A DNA stretch of 64,000 nucleotides, taken from NCBI GenBank assembly GCA_050084515.1, contig CM114274.1:5270001-5334000 (forward strand), given 5' to 3'. Each line of letters starts with the position of its first letter. The stretch's first letter is position 1. Position numbers and translations under genes: made by a program. Positions 1-12,817 of the stretch are shown one piece after another. The notes beneath the pieces are model-generated. The model ran no database searches. It saw nothing but the letters and a program-made list of their open reading frames with translations, and was not told where the DNA came from. Source of the stretch: Blasia pusilla (lineage: Eukaryota; Marchantiophyta; Marchantiopsida; Blasiales).

Positions 1-899
1 CATGATAATCATGAGTAATGGAGAGACTTCTTCTTGCCTTCTATACAAGATCAATTCTTAGTAATTTTTCTCACATACAATGAGGTTATTATATTATTAT
101 TGGACAAAGATTATAGAGTGATTGGATAAAAAGGTTGAGTCATTTAAAATTGTAGTGGTAAGGGGTGAAGGAATGCGGAGAAAGGTCTTTTGTTTTAAAT
201 AAAGGAGAGGGGGGGAGGGATTTTAAGAAGGGAAGGATGGATGGAGAAAAAAATTCTTTTCAGAAATTTTGGGGAGGAGTAAGACGATGGTGAATGTAGG
301 AAGGAGGATATCATGGAGCAATTTTAAATAAGGTCAAGGGTGTGGATATTCCTTGTAGACATATGTCGATAGAGATATATTATGTGGAAATCACGTGACA
401 CTCGTATTCTAATTTGAAGAGAGAAACTTTTATGTCATTTGAGCCTTCTCACTTATATAGGGTATGCAAATTAAGCTTTACACATAAATTGACCTCAGCC
501 AACATAGTATAGAGAAACATTAGTTAAACATGATAAACTAGTTATGATTAAAGTAACATGAGTTTGACTCAATATTCTTGTCTCCTCAAGATCATATCAA
601 TATTAAATCTTTACTAATCTCAAAATTTATGAAATTTATCTGGAGAATATAGGTTACTAGATTGATATCATGCAATCCTCTAAGCATCGAGTTTGCTCGA
701 TGTTTATTATCATCCCAAGGGGGAAGGGGAGTAAGGGCAAGCCTTCACGGTACGGTACAAGTTTTGTTTTCATGGATGTAAGATTAGAGCCATATTAGGA
801 TTAAGGGTCATTCTGTGCACGCGTTTGACGCTTGAGGAAAGAGAGTCTTGGAGAAATCACGATTTACAATGTGTGGAGATTTCAGTAAAACAACTTGAA
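1..899. other. AT-rich intergenic DNA
   Basis: No gene, RNA or clear repeat structure was recognised. The stretch is AT-rich, with purine-rich patches near 200-310. It lies downstream (in the minus direction) of the copia relic and may contain further decayed parts of that element that are beyond recognition by eye. Confidence 0.5.
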
Positions 900-2340
900 A
901 GTATTTTTTTGTAAATGTAACGTCCGCGTGAGAAGTGAATTTCTTCCATCATGTGTGATCTTTGTGATGTGAGTGATTGTCTAATTTCTTCAACCGATTC
1001 TAGCAACCAAATATTGTCATCATATTTTGTTAGCTCAACACCAAGGAAGTGTTTGAGTTCTCCTTAATCCTTGAAGTCAAATTTTATCAATAATATTCAG
1101 CCTATATTATAACTTTTTGAATCACACATTCATCAAGATCATTAGCATATAAACAACTATTATTATGTTTTCCTACTATCTTAAAATATAAAGAGAGGAA
1201 CATGAATCATAAATTATGAACCCGAGCTCCATCAAGAGATGTGTAATCTTATCATACTCACTTCTTGAAGCTTATTTGATGCCATATAAACCTTTCTTCA
1301 AATTTTACACATAAGATATACAATTTTGAGGTTTCTTTCTAAAATTGTTCTTAGAGATCTTCATTTAGAAAGATATTATAAATATCCATTTGATGTAACT
1401 TCCAACCTTTAGAAAAACATTTGCATCCAATTTTCTCGTATTCATCACCATAGGAAATAATATTTTCTCATATTTAATGGCATTATTTTTTTTTATTTAA
1501 CCCTTGTATGGAGTTTCTTCATTTGGTGCAAGAGATCCCCAAAGCTACAATCCTAGCTTTACATCTTCTTATCATACCATTGGGTTGTCTTTCACTTTGT
1601 AAATCTCTCGAAGTACATCCACATAACAATAACTTCTTTACTTACAAAATATCGAGTCAAATGACTCCTATATATGTTATAATCTTAATGTTGCAAGTTC
1701 TTTTTTTCATAGCTATATTCCAATCTACCTTTCACACAACTTCCTTGAAATATCATGGTTATGCAAAAGATGTTCAACTTTGATTTCTCACAATTAGACA
1801 TCTTTTTCATCTTATCTCTTCCCACAACTACTAGTCTATCTACATATGAATTGATCTACAATTACTATAACTTTGACTTGTCGATGAAATAAACTCACTT
1901 TACAAAATTGGTTATTTAGATAATTCCATTGGCATAGAATTTATATACATTTGAATGAAAAACTTACATAGGGTATAAAAATATTTTTTCAACTTTCAAA
2001 TCTAACTTTTTATGCTTTTCATTGGGATAATGAATATAGTAGATGCAACCAACGACATGTAGAATGGACATGAAATTATATATTCATCTTGGACTCCAAA
2101 CTTTCGAGTTTGGTTGATGAAAAATATTGTGTATGCCTTAAGCATATTTTTATGATTCAACATCATTTTTCCTACCTTAATAATATACCAAGAATCTCCT
2201 TTCTCAAATAAACCCCATTTTATGGAATATCAAAAAAAAGACTTTTTGCTTGAAACAATTGTGCAATGAATATTTTAATTTACTAGAGATACGTTCTCCT
2301 CTCCCATCACAATGCATTGAAGGATGTATGGCACAATAAT
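900..2340 (-). pseudogene. Decayed Ty1/copia-type pol relic (integrase to reverse transcriptase)
   Basis: Reading the minus strand from about 2330 down to 900 in shifting frames gives the order expected of a Ty1/copia polyprotein. An integrase-core-like stretch (DGRGERIS) lies near 2310. A 'GCIYYIHYPNEKHKKLDLK' block near 2000-2060 matches the conserved region after the integrase core. RT segments follow: 'WKLHQMDIYNIFLNEDL' near 1360-1420, 'YDKITHLLMELGF' near 1230-1270 and a degenerate YVDDL catalytic box read as YANDL near 1150, then 'FLGVELTKYDDNIWLL' near 1000-1050. Stops and frameshifts are frequent, so this is a dead fossil. No LTRs were identified. Family assignment rests on recognition of copia block order, and exact ends are uncertain. 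Confidence 0.7.
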
Positions 2341-2512
2341 TAGAATATTTCTCCGTTTTTCTTTGAAATATTAAAAATAATTAACATACTTTTGATTAAG
2401 CTTCACTTTGACATTAGTTCACCAAAGCAATTATTCTTTTCAACGTCCCTTCATAATCATATTCTATTAGAAGTCCTACTAGGATCAACCAGAATTGTTA
2501 AGATGTTGTGCG

Positions 2513-2736
2513 TTATCTCATTTAGGCCATTCTACATGAAATATCATATGATTTTACACAAGGGAATTAATGCAACCGTAACTCATAGAGTAGTCTTAGA
2601 CGTAGGTCCTACACGATGAATCATTATCCTATTTAGGCCATTCTACATGAAATGTCATATGGTTTTTACACAAGGGAATTAATGCAACCGTAACTCATAG
2701 AGTATTCTTGGACATAGGTCCTACACAATGAATCAT
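2513..2736. repeat. 111-bp tandem duplication
   Basis: Two head-to-tail copies (about 2513-2623 and 2624-2736) share the run 'atttaggccattctacatga' and continue through 'gcaaccgtaactcatagag' to a common 'gaatcatta' end. They differ by several substitutions and one inserted T in the second copy. The repeat has no coding content and is probably a simple segmental slip or unequal-exchange product. Confidence 0.85.
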
Positions 2737-3019
2737 TATTAAGGGTCACTCTCCGAATGGTTGATGTATTAGTATTGTTATAACATTCCAAATTGCATAC
2801 TTTTTAAAATATAATGTTCCCGAATCTAGTTACTAAATCTAGGAACCTTACATATACTAACTCAAGTCGCATATATATTATTAAGTTTAACATTATGAAG
2901 CCACCACACTAGTAAACTGAAGGATTTTCACATTTTGTTAGAATTCATTTGAATTCCCTATGTGCTTTCTCTCTCTAATGGGGACCTGCAATACATATTA
3001 CTTACCACTATTTTGGAAG

Positions 3020-3180
3020 TGATACGTATAGGGGATCCCAATTACGGAACCTGGATGGTGTTATGAAGGGCTTCCTAGTAGACACTTGGAGGCTTCTCCA
3101 ACACATGAGTTGGCTCTCTCACTCTTCAAGCGTCTCCCTCCTCTCTTGTGGTACCTTCTTCACTTCTTTCATCCCACACC
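3020..3180 (+). repeat. LINE-tail-like dispersed repeat fragment
   Basis: This block ('ggatcccaatt ... gatggtgtt ... aagggcttcct ... gacacttgga ... tggtaccttcttcacttc') is similar in order and sequence to the minus strand of about 45960-46110 and 45260-45400 inside intron 20 of the TWD40-1 gene. There it sits next to LINE-type coding relics. It is therefore most likely a fragment of the same non-LTR family inserted here on the plus strand. Degeneration prevents setting its ends. Confidence 0.55.
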
Positions 3181-4453
3181 TATTCCAATCTCTAACATCA
3201 TCCAACTACTCACAAGCACCTATGCTCACTTGCTTTAGAGGGAACTACATGAGTACGACCTTTCCCTTGTATGAATGTTTGGTATCCTACGTAGGTGAAT
3301 ATCACCCTATGATTCATTATTATGTGGTTCATACCTAGCTAGTTTAGTTATTCGACATTATGGGACACACATTCCTTCAAGATATTCACTGAAATCACTT
3401 GTATTCAAACCAGATATTTCAAGCTGAACTACTAGTACTAACTAGGCGCTAAGGGTGCTCTCCATCCTGAAACAGAAACGTGTGATTTTGGACATCGAGT
3501 AGATCACCTGAGTCTTTCCTCATTGATCTCAAATATTATTTATGCCCAACTCATAATCATATTTATTGAATTTCTAGTCCATTGCATCAAGATTTCATCT
3601 TGGACGTTCTAGCTTAGGCTTTTATGGAGATGTCAACTCACCTCTTTGGAATATTTAGAATTTGAATCAATCCAGTAATGGATGCACTGATGGTACTAGA
3701 AATGTAGAGGATTGAATTTCCTTGTACACTGGCAGGATCCTTGAGCTCACCTTCTAGCTTTCTAGTCCATGTACAAACATGAGAATTGGATCCAGATTCA
3801 ACCTACTGAGATGACTAGCAACCTACTCGATCAAAATTACTCTGTGTCTGTTCTTTTTTTCTTTGGTTGGCCCCCCTTGTAGTACCGGGAACAGGAAAAT
3901 TGAAAATCCGTGATGCCTCGGGCCAACTTGACCTGACTCAAGGTCCTTTTATCTACACATAGGCATCACACCCAAAAATTCTGATCCCTACTTGCAAGTA
4001 CTATTTCGATCTCATAACAAATTTTAGGTTGCAAGTTTGTTTCCTCAGAACTGTTAGTACTAATTTTAGTACTTTCTCCTTTGGATTGATAGAGAACACT
4101 TCTATTGGTTTAGACGAAAACTACAAGAAGTACCCCAGATTTGTAGGGACTCGATTGCTACACCTCCTGCCCCCTTGATACAATGGAAGGGTTGCATCGG
4201 TATAGTACATCCCTAGAATGTGCTATTCAAACTCTCACTTGAAAGTAGAGACTCAACAGACCAAATAAAGTTATACATTAATACATTACAAACCTCTTCA
4301 GGATATAAGTTTCAAAATTGGACTAGCACTTCACCTTATGGTGAAAAGGACCTCCTATCACTCTTACAGACAAAATTTGGATACTCCATTGGAGTAAGGA
4401 GATTATAAAGTACAAGTTCATGGGTTTTCAAAAGTAATCGAGGAGACAAATGA
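3181..4453. other. Intergenic, no feature recognised
   Basis: No open frame with recognisable product was seen. The right-hand part is presumably the 3' untranslated region and terminator of the histidinol dehydrogenase gene, which ends at 4454 on the minus strand. I cannot place a polyadenylation site. Confidence 0.4.
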
Positions 4454-7400
4454 TCAATTGGATTTGAGGTCTTGCAGCCGTAGTGTGACTGCTCTTGCAT
4501 GTGCATCTAAACCCTCCACTTCAGCCATTTTCACAACTGAAGGACCCAGAGCTAAGAGGCCTTCGGAAGTGAGTGACTGGACGGTTATATACTTAACAAA
4601 GGAATCAAGCGACACACCTCCATACATTCGAGCGTACCCATACGTGGGAAGTACATGGTTCGTACCACTGGCATAGTCGCCAACACTCTCTGGGGTCCAT
4701 TTGCCCAGGAAAATTGACCCTGGAAACAGAACACGATATTAGAGCTCTAGGATTTCCTAATTTTCACAACTACAGATCCTTGACAGTCTACATACAAGTC
4801 TGTAACTCAGAATGTGCCTGATGTAAATGTCAGCTGTCATGCTGTTTCTTTTGGGAGTACCCAAACTCGAGACCTCTTTTGGAAATATCAAGCTTACTTT
4901 CAACTTTGTCAGCTACGACTACAAAGGGAAAGGCCATGAGTAAGACTAAAAGGAATGAGTGAAACAGACCTGCATTTTCAAGGCTGTCTAGCCAGCTTGC
5001 TGCATTTTCGACATTGACAATCAAGTGCTCAGGTGCATAAAGGTTGGAAAATGCACATGCCTGCCACCACCAGGGTTACATTGCTTTAGTACAACACACA
5101 GAATCACTCTGACATCCTATTGTAGCTAGTTCACAGCAAATAGTTTAAACCTGACAACATAATTCCTCAGCTGCAATTTAGTTGCTAGGAAGTTCAACCG
5201 GTACATTACATACAGCACCCAGAAGGAGTATCAGAAGGTATACGAAACTCAGGGCCCTTTTAAGTTTGAATGTTGCTGATTCAAATCCTTTCAAGTTGGG
5301 ACGTCATAAGATGTAGGCTTCCTTCTTATCTTCGAATCTCTACTCACCTTCATGACTAGCCCAAACAAGCCAAGTCTGGTGACCACGATGAGAGTAGAAA
5401 TCTAGTGTGAGATGCTTACAGACCTCGGCTTTTGTGGCAACAACAAGTGTGAAGCTATTTGAAAGAGCCTTGACAGCTATGCTCCCTCTTGGTAATGCAT
5501 TGCACTGTTTCTCCACTTCATCTTCAATAGCCTCCACATCTACGTCCTCTCCAACAGCCACTAGGACAACCTGACTGTCAGGTCCGTGTTCAGCCTGCAT
5601 AAAAGACATCTCAGTACATGTAAGCCAGACACATAAGGGCACAAAAAAGTGCTTCTGCTGATAAAATAGTTGAAATGTTGTAGATCCATGACTCCACACT
5701 TTCTCAGGTAGCGATACCCCTAAATTAGGACGTAAACTGCAAGTTGTAGTAAGAACCTTGAATATGATTGAGCATTAATCAATACCTGAGACAGTAGATC
5801 TGAGGCAACATGAACCGGGCTGGCATATTTATCCGCAATCACCAGAACCTCTGATGGACCTGCTGGCATGTCAATGGATACCATAGCTTCACTATTCTGC
5901 AAGAACATCCAAGAATTTTCACAAAATGTGTGTCATATTCAGCACCGACTGAAACACAGGCCAGAAAAAATATTCCTGCCAGCAGTGGAGTAACCATGGA
6001 CGACAAACTGAATGAAGAATCTAATGTCCTTGAAGTCCTAGTGCCACAGCCCATCAAAAGTCCTTGTAGATGGTACTCTAGGCCTTACCCACTGAGGCTT
6101 GCATATTTTTCTCAGTATTGTGAACTTTGACCTACAAAGCCAATATAATTGTTTCGAACACCTACTTATTATCCACATGCCACATATTCCATCAATTCCT
6201 ACTATTTCACCCATCAAGTCTGACCCAAAAAGCAGTCCACTTGCACAATTTGCATTTCCCCAAGCTCGTTTGACATGACATCCTACTGTTTTGCACAATG
6301 ATGAACATCTTCATTTGAGCAACCCCTCTTGACAAACATCTATGAATGCTCCACCAGAGCATTCGTGTTTTCTGGTCTTTCAATATTATTTCCTTCAGAT
6401 CAAGAAATGCAGATATACGTCATGAAATTTTGAAGCAGTGAGGAGAGAATCACACCTGCAGAAGCATCTTGGCCGCTGTTACATACTGATTTCCAGGACC
6501 CAAAATCTTGTCGACCTATAAAGCCAGATGAAATTATTAACAGCTCTTTGCCTTCTTTTCTATTTGCTCAAATAAAGACCTGAAATTTGCAAGAAATTTG
6601 AGGTGAAAGAACTTGAGCACATTATGTTGTACTACACACGTGAAATCTCGTCTACACTGGCTTGCTTTAAGTCCCAAAAGTTGCTGACACGAAGTACCTT
6701 CGGGCATGACTCAGTCCCCCATGCCATTGCTGCCACTGCCTGCAAACCCACATAGAACTTTAGATTATGACTTCCCTAGCATTCCGTGGTTCTAACTCTG
6801 TCAAATAAGATTCTGTTTCTTCACAACTTCTGAATCTTGCTCGTACCATCGGTGCTTCATACAGATCAAAGCACCAACTCTCTGATCTATCACGGGCTCT
6901 ACACTATCAATTCGGAACTCAACCAAATCATTGCATATCCCTGACCCCAGTAACTGCTAAACCAATTCAAACCAAGGATCAGGAAATGCAGAGCATGCCT
7001 GTGCTCCGCCCGCTTTCAAGATATGAGTTGCACCTGCTTTCTTGGCACAATATAACACTTCCTGCAAGCACCAGGATGGTGAAGATGGAACAACCGAGTC
7101 TTCAATGATCAAACAGTGGATCATTTACTACCAGAAAAAAGCCAAAGCAAAGTTCTACAACCTGTCCGCAACCGACAAGGTCTGATTTCCAGAAAGGCAG
7201 CAAGGAAAACCAGGAGAACCATTGGGCAAGGTCATCACCACAAATCGTCTTCCATTAAAAACTCCCAAGGCAAATGAGAATACAGTATTACTTACAGGGC
7301 AAATAGAACCATCTGGGCGTGGGGGAGTGGCAATTACCACCGTCTTACAGCCAGCGATTTGAGCAGGCTGGATGACCAACCCAAACACCAATTATATGAC

Positions 7401-9610
7401 AGTTTGTAAGTGACTCAATCCCTAAGTCGATAGCTAATTACCAAACTCACTTGAAAAGAAAAAAGAAAAAACTATGACATCTGTATCGAAATAACATACC
7501 ACGGCCAACATGAGGGCAGTAGATGGAAGGACAGCAGTTCCACCAGGGACATATAGTCCAACATTATTAATCGCTCTGGCAACTCTCTTGCAATTAACTC
7601 CCTGTTGCAAGTCAACATCGTAGTTAGGAAATAAAAGACATGGCCTCTGCCTACAACAAGAAACTACCTACGCCTTCATAAACAAATGGCATGCTCTTCC
7701 TCAAACTGAGCACGAAAACGAATGCAACATGTGAACGAAAGATGGAACAGGACAGCACCCACTGGCATTGTCTCCACTTCGAGTGCTTGTGTTTTCTTCT
7801 GAGCAGCGTGAAATGTAAGAATATTCGCATAAGCAACATCAAAAGCTGCCTTTATTTCCGGTTCAAGCTGCACGGGACATTTCACTGGGACGCGTGAGGT
7901 TCAAATAAGCGTTAAACCCAAGAACGCAGTTGAGAAATTTCCGAGATGACTTTCTCCAAGACCTCTGAGCTTTAACACTCACAAAAGAAGAGCAATGACA
8001 CAGTGAATGCGGTCTTCTCTACCAGACTAGTCAAGCTCCTGATGTGTCCCGACTAGAATGTATTGACCAGGGAATAGTTCATAATACAGTTCCTCATTCC
8101 TGAATATAAGAATCCAAGGAGACAGTTTACCCCTAAACGGAATTCCAATGACTTATCCTCTTAAGCGGGACTGGTAAAAGAAGAGTCTTACCGACTAAAC
8201 GTCCGTATAATTGCAACAACATGAAGACACGACTTCGGGATACGGAGATGAAGGACTAACAGTGACGGTCACGAATCCCTGACTAACAGTGAACGACGCT
8301 GCTGAAGGGGCGTATCACATAGTTGTGATGCATAGAGCTAAACCTTCGAGCGAATTATAAATCCTTCTGCTTCGCGCATTGTACAAATGAAAGAGTGAGA
8401 GACAGCTTTGGTTCAGATTGCCTTGTCCCATGTCTAGCTCGTAATCGAGCTGTGGAACAGATACTCTCGTGTACTTGTTGTTTCTATCGTCAGAGTGGCC
8501 CGTACAAATTCAAGCTTACCTCAGGGTCTGGTAGATCCGCGACGGTTAACAAGACTTGGTCCAGCGTGACCTTATCGAAACGAGAGGTGTACCTGGTGCA
8601 CGTAAGACCGGTCAGAACGGGTACTCACCCTGGACATCCTCGGCCATAACACAACATTTAAAATTCTCTCCTCGACATTGTCTGAGGAAGGTAAAGAACA
8701 ACTTCTTCATGGCGTAGATCAGAGGGGAGAAAGATCTTACTCCTTGACTGCCTCATCGCCACGTTTCCGGACGTCCTCGACGATTGGTCCAACCTGGCAC
8801 ACCCATGATTTGAGTCAAAGTGAATTGCCTCAGTGTCACGAATCTAACCACTATTCAAGTCATCCTGTCTAAATCAGACAACATATAAGAATCTCCATCG
8901 AAGGCACATCACCAAGCATGACTTTTATCCCCATCTGAGCGACGTAGTCGGTGAGACGTACCGTCTCAAAGACCTTAGAGAAATCAATACGAGGTCGAGC
9001 CTGAAGGCCCCTAATATCGGCGGCACTCAAATCAGACAATGTGAGAGATCGGAGCTTAATTTGGACGTACTCATCGACCGCTGTTTCACATCATATCACA
9101 CAGAATTACACTGTCAGCGACTCTGAATCCCTCTGACTTCGGCGAAAATCCTTTCCAGACTACAATCAAACAGCCTCCAGGACCATGCCATCGACCACCA
9201 CTCGACGAGTCCACTCCCCACAGAAGACAACCCCGACGCTCAAATCTCGACAGTTCCTTCCAAAACACAACTGCGAAGCGCCAATTCCTCGAGTTCAGAC
9301 CTCAAACTGCGAAAATCTCACCTGTTACAGTTCCAGCCTCCATACCGGCGCGCACGCTGAGCCGAGCGTGACCGTCGCTCCTGGCACCGTAAGAAATCTT
9401 CCTGACACTCAGAGTCCAGTCCGCGCTGAAGGACGAGGCCAGAGCAAGAGCGCGCGGCTGTGAGACTGAGATGCGGCAACCGCAGCACTGTCCGGCGATG
9501 GCGACTCCGCGAACTCGCTGCTGCTGCTGATGATGATGACGACGACGGCAGCCAAAACGAAAACGAGAAGAGATGCACACTGAACCTGACCACGCCCCTG
9601 CATCTGCCAT
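4454..9610 (-). CDS. HISN8: Histidinol dehydrogenase, chloroplast precursor (14 exons)
   Basis: It oxidises L-histidinol to L-histidine in two NAD+-dependent steps, the last reactions of histidine synthesis; in plants this occurs in plastids. Exons, 5' to 3': 9322-9610, 8962-9080, 8741-8793, 8520-8592, 7763-7867, 7500-7601, 7296-7367, 6999-7061, 6698-6739, 6456-6515, 5786-5896, 5424-5594, 4970-5060, 4454-4719. They sum to 1617 nt: 538 residues plus stop, one frame. Residues 1 to about 96 are Arg/Ser/Ala/Gln-rich, as expected for a transit peptide. The mature enzyme carries [17 protein letters not shown] and [10 protein letters not shown]. Zinc ligands are inferred by family spacing as Gln363, His366, Asp465 and His524, with the catalytic Glu431-His432 pair in YAPEH. 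The start at 9610 is the first Met giving a compact transit peptide; an in-frame Met at 9739 exists. The intron after exon 8 begins with GC. Nothing suggests inactivation. Confidence 0.95.
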
Positions 9611-10036
9611 CAACCCTGCTGCCGCTCCTGCTGCTGATTCTTCTTCTTCGCTTGCACTCTCGCACGCACAAATCCTCCCTTCGCGCCGAGAGAACCACCG
9701 ATCACGAAATTGAGCGAGCTCTTCACGTCCTACCCGCACCGATTCCGCACTACGCCATCCGTAGGCGCAGCGGCACAGCGATGGACGGGATGGACGGACG
9801 GGGCGGACAGGATGGACGGAGGGCGGAGGGAGGGAAGAAGGGAGACAGGTTTTAACCGCCCACGTTTGTCGTATAGCACGAGTGTGAGGTTGGTGACCGT
9901 TGGTCCGTTACTTGTACAGGGACTCTTCGTCTTTGGAAGGGGGACGGACCACTCCCGAGGACTGCGTGGTCATCTCTTTCTGACCCAGTTTCTAAACGTC
10001 CGTGTCAAAGCGGATTCGGAGTTTTATGGATATTAG
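9611..10036 (-). promoter_or_regulatory. GC-rich 5' flank of histidinol dehydrogenase
   Basis: The DNA just upstream of the HISN8 start is much richer in G+C than the surrounding intergenic sequence. It includes a tetranucleotide-like GGAC/GATG tract at about 9780-9830. This is the probable 5' untranslated region and core promoter. No TATA box or defined element could be placed with confidence. Confidence 0.4.
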
Positions 10037-12053
10037 TATATTGCTCGTGCCCATCACGGGTGAAAGGGCACATTACCTTTTAAACATTACACATGTGAGC
10101 ACCACAGTAGGCAAAAATGTACTCTTATGAACAACTCTTGTTGTTTTTGGTCTCTTCTTCTAGTTTATCTACTTGGATTCCATTATTAATTTAACTTTTA
10201 CCATCTCATAAATGTTTTTCCCTCGCAAGGGGGTCGTATATTGGTTTATGTACTTATTTTTGTAGAAGAGAAATGGGACGTGAAGTTAGGAGAGCGATAT
10301 ATCTATAACCCGGAGACTAATTCAAAGATTCCTAGTAATTGGGAACCTCTAAACTCCTACTTTGTCTACCATCCCACCCCAAACTCCGATAGCCCCCTTC
10401 ACTCTCCGATCAGCTCCCGTCGATGATTGCGGTTTATATTTGTGTAGCAAAGTATCATGCCATGGCACTCCCATGCATGTGAGCCCACTATCATGTATGG
10501 ATAACATGAGAAGCCTATCCATTCATAGTATCCCATGGTGGTCGGCCATGAGTTCACCCACGAGGGAGAGATTTCCAAATGGTGGCCTCCTCTTGCAGCC
10601 TCATCCATTTTAACCTCTATCCTCAATTCCCAGCCAACCCTTCCTCCGCCAATAGCACTTATCTATACTCATCCGTGTTAACGACCAATCCCACAATGGA
10701 GACGAAAAGATCGGACAGTTCCGTGCAATTGCCATCACATCCGTCCTTGTACTTTATATAGTGGCAAAAAGCTAATCCTACGCAAACACTAGAGAATTTT
10801 TTCCAACCCTCATAACCAAGCGAAACATCCGAACTCTAGCTAGGATGGTTTGTGCTTTGGAGTTAAGGAAACACAAGTGCCACACGCAAGCGAGGCGAGC
10901 GTTTCAAGTATTTTGTGCATTTGTGGTCGCGACTAATGAAACCAGAACCAAATGCGGAACTCAGACTTAAGAGAAATCAAATCTCGGAGGAGACTTGGCC
11001 AAGGGGTGAGAGCCGGACTTGGGACTCTACTAGCGTTTGGAGTTTTTGACTATACTTTTGAACATAACTTTTAGTCTCAAGATGTGTTTGGGACAAATAA
11101 GGTAACGTTGGAAGGCTTATCCAGAGCCACTTCCAACGCACCAATAATCTTAGCAAACGCTTCAGCAAAGCCTGAGATATGGGCCAAAATCGACTATACA
11201 TGGAGCCGGATACGTTGAGGGCCAAAAAGAGCAGCCCGGGTGTCCCTTCCCCAAAGGTAGGGGGAGGCCGGGAATCCCCATAAGTAATAGTAAGGGGAAA
11301 GGTCTCAAAGGGTGTTTGGGACTTAAACCCCACTTTGGGAGCCGCGGGCGACTCAAGGGCACGGAATGGATCGAGAGTTTTGGCGTTGGGGTTCAAAACC
11401 CAAACCAAGTCCAATAGAGTGTACTTTGGAGGTCCCTATTGGATTCCAACTTGCGACTCATATTTTTGAGTCTCGATTGGGGGCTCATGGGAGGTCCATT
11501 TGACAATTGGGACCGCTAGGCGCCCAAACGCCGTTTTAGGTCCCTAGACTAACCAAAAAGTCTATCCCAAGTCTCGGAAGACTTGCCTATGTTGGGAACC
11601 TAGGAATGAGGGAAGATTGAACTTGATGAGGTGTCGAGCTGAGGACTTAGTGGGTTGGAATGCCGCTTGATCCAAACCAGACTAATATGAGTGCGTTTGG
11701 GTGCAGGTTGGCGATGAGAGCATGTCCTACTGAACGTACGATTCCGTAACTCTAAGATTAACGTTCAAGAGGATTAGGCGCACGACAAGAATGGCAAGAG
11801 TACTAGAGTATTAAACCTTGATTGACCTTCTCCTCCCCGAAACCCCAAACCTCGTCTTTAACATGCATATTCCATGTTTGTGGAATGGTTTCCTAGTATG
11901 ATTCAAAGTCAGACATGATCATCGTTGAGAAGCATTGACGTGCTTTGGAGTATGGGGTTTGGGTGCAAGGGAAAGAATTGTCCTCATGTTTCATTTTGAA
12001 TGTGTATATCTTACCAAATTCAAGTTTTGGTGCATGGAAATTGATTTCTTGTA
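10037..12053. other. Intergenic, no gene supported
   Basis: This stretch lies between the HISN8 promoter and the first large retrotransposon. Open frames here (for example about 10977-11414, minus) have no recognisable domain. The sequence at 10035-10060 contains 'gtgcccatcacgggtg', similar to hairpins seen at 30280 and 54517. The base immediately before 12054 belongs to the TGTA target-site duplication of the adjacent element. Confidence 0.4.
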
Positions 12054-12175
12054 TGTCGTGCGCATACACATCGCTACACAACATACATCGCTGTCACTGA
12101 ACACACACACAAACACGCACGATCCCATGCTAACTCATGGCATCAACGAGACAAGAAGTACTAAATATCTCCAAT
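12054..12175 (-). repeat. X' terminal repeat of copy 1 (element 3' end)
   Basis: This 122-bp unit runs (forward) from TGTCGTGCGC to CTCCAAT. It is the second copy of X (12694-12817), with about five substitutions between them. It abuts the TGTA target duplication, so it is the true 3' terminus of the minus-strand element. No counterpart follows the 5' B repeat. Confidence 0.85.
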
Positions 12176-12691
12176 TAAAGTAAGATCTAATCTCTCTCTC
12201 TACAGAATCTCACACCATAGCTCTCAAAGGTGTGCACTCTCTTTCATGTCAAACCAAACCCACTCTCCTAATGAGAGGCTTGGGTTACACTCACAAGGCA
12301 AGGTACCATAGCTCCGCCGCCTCATGCCAAGAGGTTCAACAAAGAGAGAATAAGCTCTCTCTCTCTCTCCTTGGGATATATACCCCTCCCCTCTCCCAAT
12401 CTCTCTCCATGGTAACCTATTCTCCCAAGTCACCTCCTTGGCTCTTGACCTCATGTAGGAGGTCAAGGGCCACTTACCAAAAATAGAAAGTCGATCATAT
12501 ACTCAAAATGGTACTTACCTAAAATACTAGGTTTCTCCATATGGCTCCAAATGAGCCAAAACGAAGGGGAAACCTACTCTCTCAAGTTTCCCGGGGCCTT
12601 AGCAGGTCATCCTTGACCTCCCAGACGTGTCCTCTTCTACTCTTGAAGACCCTCTACTAGATCTCACCGATCTATCCTAAAGGACGTGACA
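12176..12691 (-). repeat. B repeat, 3' copy, of copy 1
   Basis: It matches 18276-18787 almost perfectly. In element orientation it starts TGTCACGTCC and ends ...CTTACTTTA. It contains CT/GA microsatellites and a paired 'ggctcctaatgagcc'-like segment. It is the LTR-like A repeat of a split-direct-repeat layout, joined directly to X' on one side and separated from X by the 2 bp GC on the other. Confidence 0.85.
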
Positions 12692-12693
12692 GC

Positions 12694-12817
12694 TGTCGTG
12701 CGCATACACATCGCTACACAACATACATCGTTGTCATCGAACACACACACAAACACGCACGATCCGATGCTAACTCATGGCATCAACGAGACAAGAAGTA
12801 CCAAATATCTCCAATCA
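12694..12817 (-). repeat. X repeat, internal copy, of copy 1
   Basis: A second copy of X' that lies between a purine-rich tract (AGCTAGGGGG in element orientation, a plausible polypurine tract) and the 3' B repeat. X and X' differ at about five of 122 positions although the B repeats of the same element are nearly identical. Confidence 0.85.

Noticed and set aside
9460-9855. Plus-strand 131-residue ORF over the histidinol dehydrogenase first exon
   Set aside because: Shadow of exon 1 and the promoter, with low-complexity Asp and Leu runs from triplet repeats.
10977-11414. 145-residue minus-strand ORF
   Set aside because: No motif, no splice partners and low-complexity Pro/Leu content; most likely a chance frame.
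12054-12691. Treating B+X' (638 bp) as an ordinary LTR present at both ends
   Set aside because: The 5' ends of all three copies have B only, followed directly by the leader, and an extra X precedes the 3' B; an ordinary LTR pair does not fit.
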